Of a stretch of DNA of 6,377 bases, positions 1 through 4,432 are shown one piece after another. Under the pieces are notes generated by a model. That model did no database searches and was not told the DNA's origin. It was given only the letters and a program-made list of their open reading frames with translations. The translations under genes were made by a program, and so were the position numbers. The stretch's first letter is position 1, and each line of letters starts with the position of its first letter. This DNA is from Chloroflexota bacterium (GTDB lineage: Bacteria; Chloroflexota; Ktedonobacteria; Ktedonobacterales; Ktedonobacteraceae), in NCBI GenBank assembly GCA_005881295.1, contig VBHS01000011.1, forward strand, positions 1 to 6,377, written 5' to 3'.

Positions 1-1
1 G

Positions 2-922
2 ATCGGGCAGGCGTTAGGGCCAGTGTGGGAGGCGAATCACGTCTGGCTGATTTTCTTGATCGTGGGACTCTTCACGGCCTTCCCATTAGCCTTCTCAGTG
101 CTTTCAATTGCGCTCTTTGTACCTTTCACCCTGGCAGTGATAGGCATCGTGATGCGTGGAGCGGCCTTTATGTTTCGAGGCCAGGCTGATGATGCCACGA
201 CCTCGCGTAGGATCTGGGGCCGCGTGTTCAGTACCGCCAGCACTATCACACCTTTCTTCTTCGGGGCAGCCGCTGCGGCAGTGGCCAGCGGCCAGGTTCG
301 TGTCCAGGGAGGTCGTGTTCAGACCGATCTATTGGTCGTCTGGACAACACCCTTCGCACTGACTATCGGCGCTTTAGCGCTCTCGCTGTGCGCCGTACTC
401 GCGGCCGTTAATCTCATAGTCGAGGCTCAGAACAGCAATGAGCCTGAACTCGTGGAGGCGTTTCGCCGCCGTGCCATGATCGCGGGAGCCATAACGCTGG
501 GACTGGATGCCATTGCCTTCATTCTGTCACCGTTCCAGGCGCCACTTTTATTGAACGGTGCGCTCGATCACGCGCTGCCCCTGATCATTGCTACAGCGCT
601 GATCGGAGTGGGAGCTGCCACCTCGTTGCTACTGAGGCGCTACCGCCTGGCGCGTGTTCTGGCCTTCACCGTCACGGCCTTCATTTTTGCTTCCTGGGGG
701 TTGTCGCAATTTCCCTACCTGGTCCCGGTTTCTGTGACCATAAGCAATGCTGCCAGTCCACCTTCCACACAGCTGGCGCTGCTCATTGGCACTCTTGTTG
801 GTATGGCATTGCTCTTGCCCTCACTCTGGTTGCTTTTCCATGTCTTCAAGGGCAAGCATCCTGCACTGAACGGTCAGGAGAAAGCGGAGGAAACGAAAGA
901 GCCAACATCCACACAACGTTAA
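2..922 (+). CDS. cydB: Cytochrome bd-type quinol oxidase subunit II (CydB), 5' end missing
   Basis: This is an integral membrane subunit of a bd-type terminal oxidase, which oxidises quinol and reduces oxygen to water together with subunit I (CydA). The frame is open from base 2 and gives 306 residues before TAA at 920-922; the true start lies left of the window. The family signature is at the visible N-terminus, GPVWEANHVW (residues 6-15), followed by LFTAFP. It corresponds to the GPVWDGNxVW stretch of classical CydB, with Glu in place of the usual Asp. About eight hydrophobic segments follow (roughly 16-38, 40-58, 80-98, 115-140, 155-175, 190-212, 217-237, 257-282). A conserved-looking SQFPYLVP (235-242) precedes the last segment. 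The tail (283-306) is hydrophilic and charged. The family usually has about 340-380 residues, so roughly 40-70 are missing. CydA would be expected just upstream. A GTG at 23 is internal to the conserved motif and is not the start. Confidence 0.
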   Translation: MGQALGPVWEANHVWLIFLIVGLFTAFPLAFSVLSIALFVPFTLAVIGIVMRGAAFMFRGQADDATTSRRIWGRVFSTASTITPFFFGAAAAAVASGQVRVQGGRVQTDLLVVWTTPFALTIGALALSLCAVLAAVNLIVEAQNSNEPELVEAFRRRAMIAGAITLGLDAIAFILSPFQAPLLLNGALDHALPLIIATALIGVGAATSLLLRRYRLARVLAFTVTAFIFASWGLSQFPYLVPVSVTISNAASPPSTQLALLIGTLVGMALLLPSLWLLFHVFKGKHPALNGQEKAEETKEPTSTQR

Positions 923-926
923 ACTT

Positions 927-1271
927 TTGCTGTGCGGTGTGTTTGCTTGTGGCATCGTAAGTCTAGGCGATGGAGCAGTGACGCCGATGGTGTCGTCCCT
1001 CCTCTCATTTGCCAGCCCACCAACCAGGCAAGGCGAAACGCTGGGTCTTGCACAAGGTGCCGCGGGGCTCGGACGAGTCATAGGTCCACTGGCCGCAGGA
1101 AGCCTCTTCGCGATTGGGGGTTCGGGCGCACCTTTCTTCTTTGGGAGTGCGCTCGTCGTGCTGGCAGCGTTGATCGCGTTCCCCACGCTTTCAAGCAAGC
1201 ACGAGGTAACCCTTACGCATTCCACGCCTGAGGTTCAAACAATCTCTCCAGCGCAAGATCGTTCCTCCTGA
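927..1271 (+). pseudogene. C-terminal remnant of an MFS (TetA/MdtG-like) transporter
   Basis: The 114 residues match the last three membrane segments of a 12-helix MFS drug or sugar exporter. The first is a hydrophobic stretch ending in a Pro-containing turn (residues 2-27). The loop SPPTRQGETLGLAQ follows, with the RQGETLG signature typical before helix 11. Helix 11 contains GRVIGPLAAG, and helix 12 begins at APFFFG. A polar tail ends at TGA (1269-1271). A full transporter would have about 400 residues, so some 280 N-terminal ones are absent. The frame is open only from base 870, and the 19 codons before 927 encode a basic, non-membrane stretch that overlaps the end of cydB in another frame. 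The start at 927 is a TTG four bases after the cydB stop, with no convincing ribosome binding site. I read it as a relic left by a deletion that joined cydB to the transporter tail. A short functional membrane peptide is possible but less likely. Confidence 0.
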
Positions 1272-1288
1272 AGAAAGGCCATATCTGC

Positions 1289-1351
1289 TCTTCTCTTTCT
1301 AAAATCGCTTAGAAGGAAGATTCCCAAAGCAACGTTGGTATTCTTACCAAC
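1289..1351. terminator. Two hairpins between the convergent MFS remnant and ftsH
   Basis: GTTGGTA (1334-1340), loop TTCT, TACCAAC (1345-1351) is a perfect 7-bp stem whose last base falls in the ftsH stop codon (1351-1353, read as TAG on the minus strand). A second, longer but bulged stem pairs 1289-1302 with 1309-1320 (about 12 pairs, two single-base bulges). Placement between convergent genes suits transcription termination, but neither stem is GC-rich and neither strand has a long T run after it, so an intrinsic terminator is only suggested. A further copy of GTTGGTA at 1364-1370, inside the last ftsH codons, could compete for the same TACCAAC arm. Nothing else is seen in the 79-bp gap. Confidence 0.
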
Positions 1352-3357
1352 TACAGAGGGCCAGTTGGTACAGCGCTTGTATCCTCCAAAATCGCGCGCA
1401 GCTGCCTGGCATCGAGCGTTTCATGCAAGCGCAGTGAACGAGCAATGCCATTGAGTGTCTCACGGTGCGAAGTCAACAGGCTGATAGCACGATCATAGGC
1501 CCGCTTCACGATACGATTAACTTCTTCGTCAATGATGTTAGCCGTCTGCTCACTATACTCGCGAGAGCCGCTTGAGAGGACGGTTCCTGCGAATGGATCT
1601 TCGCGTTCGCTAAAGGAGATCGTTCCGAGACGCTCGCTCATGCCCCAACGCGTCACCATCTGGCGCGCAATGGCCGTGACACGCTGCAAGTCGTTTTCCG
1701 CGCCTGTCGTGATGTGTCCAATTGCTACTTGCTCAGCGGCGCGTCCACCCAGCGCTGTCACCAGTTGCGCCTCCAGGTACTCTTTCGAGTAGTTATAGCG
1801 ATCATCTATCGGCGTATACTGTGTCACGCCAAGTGCCTGACCACGAGGCACAATCGTCACTTTGGTCACCGGATCAACATAATCCTGTAGCATACCCGTC
1901 AGCGCATGACCGCTTTCATGGTAGGCAATGACATTCAGATCAGCCTCACTCAACACCAAAGGACGCTCTGCACCGATGAGAATCCTGTCCAGAGCAGCAT
2001 CAAAGCAGTTTTGTGTCACCGCAATCAGGTTGCGGCGTGCTGCCAGGAGAGCCGCTTCGTTGACGAGGTTGGCGATGTCCGCGCCAACCATCCCAGGAGT
2101 GGCACGAGCGATCGTAATCAAGTCGACGTTTGTTGCTAGAGGCACATTGCGAGTATGAATCTTGAGAATGGCCAGGCGACCATTCCAGTCGGGACGCTCG
2201 ACTGTCACTTGCCGATCGAAGCGCCCAGGGCGCAGGAGCGCCTTGTCCAGTCCATCGGGCCGATTGGTAGCAGCGATGACGACAACAGACTGGCGTGTAT
2301 CAAAGCCATCCATCTCAACCAGTAACTGGTTCAAGGTTTGCTCACGTTCGTCATTGCTATTGATGCTGAAACCCCGCTGGCGCCCGACTGCATCGATCTC
2401 ATCGATGAAGATGATGCTGGGGGATGCCTTCTTGGCTTGATCGAAGAGGTCACGCACGCGACTTGCACCGACACCGACCAGCACTTCGACGAACGCTGAA
2501 CCGCTCATCGAGAAGAAGGGGACTCTCGCCTCACCTGCGACAGCGCGTGCCAGCAAGGTCTTCCCGGTTCCGGGAGGGCCTACCAGTAGCACGCCACGGG
2601 GAATCTTTCCACCCAGGCGTTGAAACTTCTCCGGTGTCTTGAGAAATTCAACGACCTCAACGAGATCGTATTTGGCCTCATCAACCCCAGCCACATCAGT
2701 AAACGTTGTGCCTGGCCTATCACCCAGCTCTACCCTGGCCTTACTCTTCCCAAAGCTGGAGATGTCCTGCTGGGTCTTTGTGGCCCGACGAGCAAAGAAG
2801 AAGATGACGCCGATCACTACAATCAAGGGGAGAAAGGTGAGCACAATGTTCAGCAACAGATTTTGACCAGCGGCGGGCTTCGCCTGGTACTGTACGTGAT
2901 ACGTGTTCAGCAAGGCGATGAGGTTGGGGTCGCCGTAGGGGAGCTGTGTCAGGTGATACTGCTTCGTAAGCACAGGGGTACCATTGGCATCCGTTAAAGA
3001 GAGAGCGTTCTTGAAGTCACCGGTGATGTCCTGCCCCTGGAAAGTAGCATCCTTGACATTGCCTGCTTGAACTTGCTTGTAGAACACACTGTAAGGTACC
3101 TCTCCAACACTTTGTTCATTGACACTCGAGCCTGGAGAGAAGAATTGGATGAAGGACCAGGAGATCAACACTATACCGACTAGAAGGAGAGAGAGCTTCA
3201 ATAATTGCCTGCCATTATTTCGTGGGCTACCGCCATTGCTGTCGTTGCTCCCATCGCCTGAGCGCTGTCGTCCTGTCGGGCTCTGATCATCTGTGTTGCG
3301 CTGGTACATACGTACAACCTGAGTATCCATAGGTTGAACCGCTTTCTGGGTGATCAA
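1351..3357 (-). CDS. ftsH: ATP-dependent zinc metalloprotease FtsH
   Basis: This is a membrane-anchored AAA+ protease that extracts, unfolds and degrades membrane and short-lived cytosolic proteins as a hexamer. It is complete at 668 residues, near the usual 610-700. In order it has: a hydrophilic Ser/Asn/Gly/Arg-rich N-terminal extension (1-50), TM1 (about 52-73), an extracytoplasmic domain (about 74-165), TM2 (about 166-189) and the AAA+ module. Within that module are Walker A GPPGTGKT (260-267), Walker B IIFIDE (315-320) and the second region of homology with arginines R379 and R382 in RPGRFDR. The M41 protease domain has the zinc site HESGH (480-484), and D556 in ENDLQ is the expected third ligand. 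The tail after about 655 is short. The pore loop reads EVLVGVG (291-297), with Leu293 where the usual FVG motif has Phe. The TTG start at 3357 is the first possible one, since an in-frame TGA lies two codons upstream, and it has a good Shine-Dalgarno. An ATG at 3330 (Met10) is the alternative. The gene stands alone, divergent from the sigma factor. Confidence 0.
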   Translation of the reverse strand: MITQKAVQPMDTQVVRMYQRNTDDQSPTGRQRSGDGSNDSNGGSPRNNGRQLLKLSLLLVGIVLISWSFIQFFSPGSSVNEQSVGEVPYSVFYKQVQAGNVKDATFQGQDITGDFKNALSLTDANGTPVLTKQYHLTQLPYGDPNLIALLNTYHVQYQAKPAAGQNLLLNIVLTFLPLIVVIGVIFFFARRATKTQQDISSFGKSKARVELGDRPGTTFTDVAGVDEAKYDLVEVVEFLKTPEKFQRLGGKIPRGVLLVGPPGTGKTLLARAVAGEARVPFFSMSGSAFVEVLVGVGASRVRDLFDQAKKASPSIIFIDEIDAVGRQRGFSINSNDEREQTLNQLLVEMDGFDTRQSVVVIAATNRPDGLDKALLRPGRFDRQVTVERPDWNGRLAILKIHTRNVPLATNVDLITIARATPGMVGADIANLVNEAALLAARRNLIAVTQNCFDAALDRILIGAERPLVLSEADLNVIAYHESGHALTGMLQDYVDPVTKVTIVPRGQALGVTQYTPIDDRYNYSKEYLEAQLVTALGGRAAEQVAIGHITTGAENDLQRVTAIARQMVTRWGMSERLGTISFSEREDPFAGTVLSSGSREYSEQTANIIDEEVNRIVKRAYDRAISLLTSHRETLNGIARSLRLHETLDARQLRAILEDTSAVPTGPL

Positions 3358-3358
3358 C

Positions 3359-3366
3359 GATCACCT
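3359..3366 (-). promoter_or_regulatory. Shine-Dalgarno of ftsH supporting a TTG start
   Basis: On the minus strand AGGTGATC lies one base before the TTG at 3357. It matches eight consecutive bases of the extended anti-Shine-Dalgarno complement (AAGGAGGTGATC), and the AGG core is six bases from the start codon, a normal spacing. The ATG at 3330 has only a weak purine stretch before it. This decides for the TTG start. A perfect 10-bp palindrome, ATACTAGTAT (3375-3384), overlapping AGTATACT (3372-3379), sits just upstream and contains a TATACT that resembles a -10 box on the minus strand, but no -35 box is properly spaced from it. Confidence 0.
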
Positions 3367-3391
3367 GGATGAGTATACTAGTATGATTGTT

Positions 3392-3503
3392 GAAGCTCCT
3401 GGATGCAGAGGCAGAATCACCTCTTTGACTGCGTTGTCAAAGTGAGAACCAGAGGACTGGTTTGAGCGATTTTGCGGCCTGAAACCAGGAGCTTCTATAG
3501 AAG
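3392..3503. repeat. Nested inverted repeats upstream of ftsH
   Basis: The outer arms GAAGCTCCTGG (3392-3402) and CCAGGAGCTTC (3485-3495) form a perfect 11-bp inverted repeat spanning 104 bp. Nested inside are AGAGG/CCTCT (3407-3411 and 3420-3424), CTTTGAC/GTCAAAG (3423-3429 and 3436-3442), and AACCAG/CTGGTT (3447-3452 and 3457-3462). CTGGTTT (3457-3463) can alternatively pair with AAACCAG (3482-3488), which overlaps the right outer arm, so some pairings exclude each other. The right outer arm also runs into a perfect 12-bp palindrome, CTTCTATAGAAG (3492-3503). This could be a cluster of operators or, if transcribed, a structured leader of ftsH. Neither is proven; the repeats themselves are plain in the sequence. 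Confidence 0.
3413..3440 (-). promoter_or_regulatory. Candidate sigma-70-type promoter of ftsH inside an inverted repeat
   Basis: On the minus strand there is a perfect TTGACA (3440-3435), a 16-base spacer and GATTCT (3418-3413), a 3-of-6 match to TATAAT that keeps the A at position 2 and the final T. The -35 box lies within one arm of the CTTTGAC/GTCAAAG inverted repeat (7-bp arms, 6-bp spacer), so a dimeric regulator bound there would cover it. Initiation would fall near base 3405, leaving about 48 bases of leader before the TTG. The weak -10 box is the main reason for doubt. Confidence 0.
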
Positions 3504-3771
3504 AACGCTGCGTAGTATTGTTCTTTCACATATGTAGATTCGCCGCAGGTTACAGCATTTGCCAACCCTCTGCCCAGCCCCATTTTCACACGTCGTTTGA
3601 TAGGTAATTTCGTCTAGAAGGTTTTCTGCGCAACAAGATGATGAATTACACATTTTTGTCGATGTACTCCTGCGCTCTATGAGGTATATCTAGTGTGGTG
3701 GCGCGTAACATACAAGTATCCTCGAGCTGCTTCGTGTACGAGCCTCCAATCGCTTAGAGGAAGCTAAATAT
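3504..3771. other. Gene-free stretch between ftsH control region and sigma gene
   Basis: No coding frame with recognisable protein character is seen on either strand, and there is no tRNA or clear RNA gene. Small inverted repeats are present: AAGAAC/GTTCTT (3501-3506 and 3520-3525) and TCGT-GT-ACGA (3732-3741). The best promoter-like pair for the sigma gene is TTGTCG (3656-3661), a 16-base spacer and TATGAG (3678-3683), each 4 of 6 to consensus, which is weak. AGAGGAAG (3756-3763) is the likely ribosome binding site for the TTG at 3772. The stretch is visibly richer in A and T than the flanking genes. Confidence 0.
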
Positions 3772-4365
3772 TTGGAAAGAGATGAGATACAGATGCCAAC
3801 AATATCGCATGTACGAGATAGCATCAATATTCCCATGGATGTGCAGGAGTACCAAACATTTGTTGAGGAGAACCTTAGCCTGATCTATCGCTATATGTAT
3901 AGCAAGGTCGGGAACAGAGAGGATGCTGAGGATCTGACGTCGCAAATCTTTCTCAAAGTAGTAAGCAAAATTGATCTCAGTCATAGCCGGCAAAGGGTGC
4001 AACAATGGCTGTTTCTCATTGCACGCACAACTATCGCGGACTACTGGCGAGATCATTATCGTCACCCCTCGAGTTCACTGGATGAGTTGTTAGAAACCGG
4101 CTGGGAGGTCACGATGCGGGAAGAGCCGATAGCGACAAACAGCCACGCCGCCGATCGCGTCCAACGTATTCTTCGCGCATTGCCTCAGCGATATCGAGAG
4201 GTCTTGCATTGCCGTTTTCTCCTCAACCTCTCAATAAGAGAGACTGCTTCAAGGATGGGAGTGACAGAGGCAAACGTCAAAGTCTTACAGTTTCGTGCTT
4301 TGAAACGTGCTGCTGATCTTGAACAGGTCGTCATAGACGAACCGTATTGTAACTGCCTTCCGTAG
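3772..4365 (+). CDS. ECF-like RNA polymerase sigma factor
   Basis: The 197-residue protein has the two-domain plan of sigma-70 family group 4 (ECF) factors, which redirect RNA polymerase to a specific promoter set. Region 2 spans about 28-97: core-binding DAEDLTSQIFLKV (51-63), then the -10 recognition part with QQWLFLIARTTIADYWRDHYR positions 77-97. A short linker (98-126) follows. Region 4 (about 130-180) has LPQRYREVLHCRF, then a helix-turn-helix, IRETASRMGVTEANVKVLQFRALKRA positions 155-180, for the -35 element. The tail ends in an unusual CNC near the C-terminus. There are no extra C-terminal domains. TTG 3772 is the first start after an in-frame TAA at 3706 and has AGAGGAAG 8 bases upstream; ATG 3793 (Met8) is a real alternative. 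No anti-sigma gene is adjacent. A hand count of 3841-3900 gives 25 G+C in 60, against 36 in 60 for 4561-4620 in the next gene, so base composition differs locally. The regulon cannot be read from the sequence. Confidence 0.
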   Translation: MERDEIQMPTISHVRDSINIPMDVQEYQTFVEENLSLIYRYMYSKVGNREDAEDLTSQIFLKVVSKIDLSHSRQRVQQWLFLIARTTIADYWRDHYRHPSSSLDELLETGWEVTMREEPIATNSHAADRVQRILRALPQRYREVLHCRFLLNLSIRETASRMGVTEANVKVLQFRALKRAADLEQVVIDEPYCNCLP

Positions 4366-4373
4366 TAATTCTT

Positions 4374-4413
4374 GGACTCAATTGTGAATCAGTTCCCGGA
4401 CTCACTTTTCCGG
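4374..4413. repeat. Direct repeat GGACTCA and short hairpin before the ATPase gene
   Basis: GGACTCA occurs at 4374-4380 and again at 4398-4404, 24 bp apart start to start. The second copy overlaps a CCGGA/TCCGG stem (4396-4400 and 4409-4413, 8-base loop). The repeat sits in the 67-bp gap between the sigma gene and the ATPase gene. It could be a binding site, for instance for the neighbouring sigma factor or another regulator, or coincidence given its length. The stem has no T run after it, so it is a poor terminator. Confidence 0.
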
Positions 4414-4432
4414 TTGCTTCCAAGTTGAACAT

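Noticed and set aside
821..1225. Open frame of 134 codons on the minus strand across the cydB/MFS junction
   Set aside because: It lies opposite two frames with clear membrane-protein homology, is rich in Pro/Ala/Ser/Arg without domain character, and has no ribosome binding site worth naming.
3372..3377. TATACT as the main -10 box of ftsH on the minus strand
   Set aside because: It matches the consensus 5 of 6, but no TTG-type -35 box lies 15-19 bases upstream, and it is part of two overlapping palindromes that may serve another role.
3423..3442. CIRCE heat-shock operator (HrcA site) for ftsH
   Set aside because: The arms are CTTTGAC/GTCAAAG with a 6-base spacer, not TTAGCACTC-N9-GAGTGCTAA.
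1303..3763. Similar strings AATCGCTTAGA(A)GGAAG at 1303-1319 and 3748-3763, flanking the ftsH unit
   Set aside because: They looked like possible direct repeats bounding an insertion, but an 11-base exact match is expected by chance in a window of this length, and no mobile-element gene or target duplication supports it.
3754..4065. Minus-strand frame of 103 codons opposite the sigma gene
   Set aside because: It is the antisense of region 2 of the sigma factor, and the sequence shows no recognisable protein pattern.
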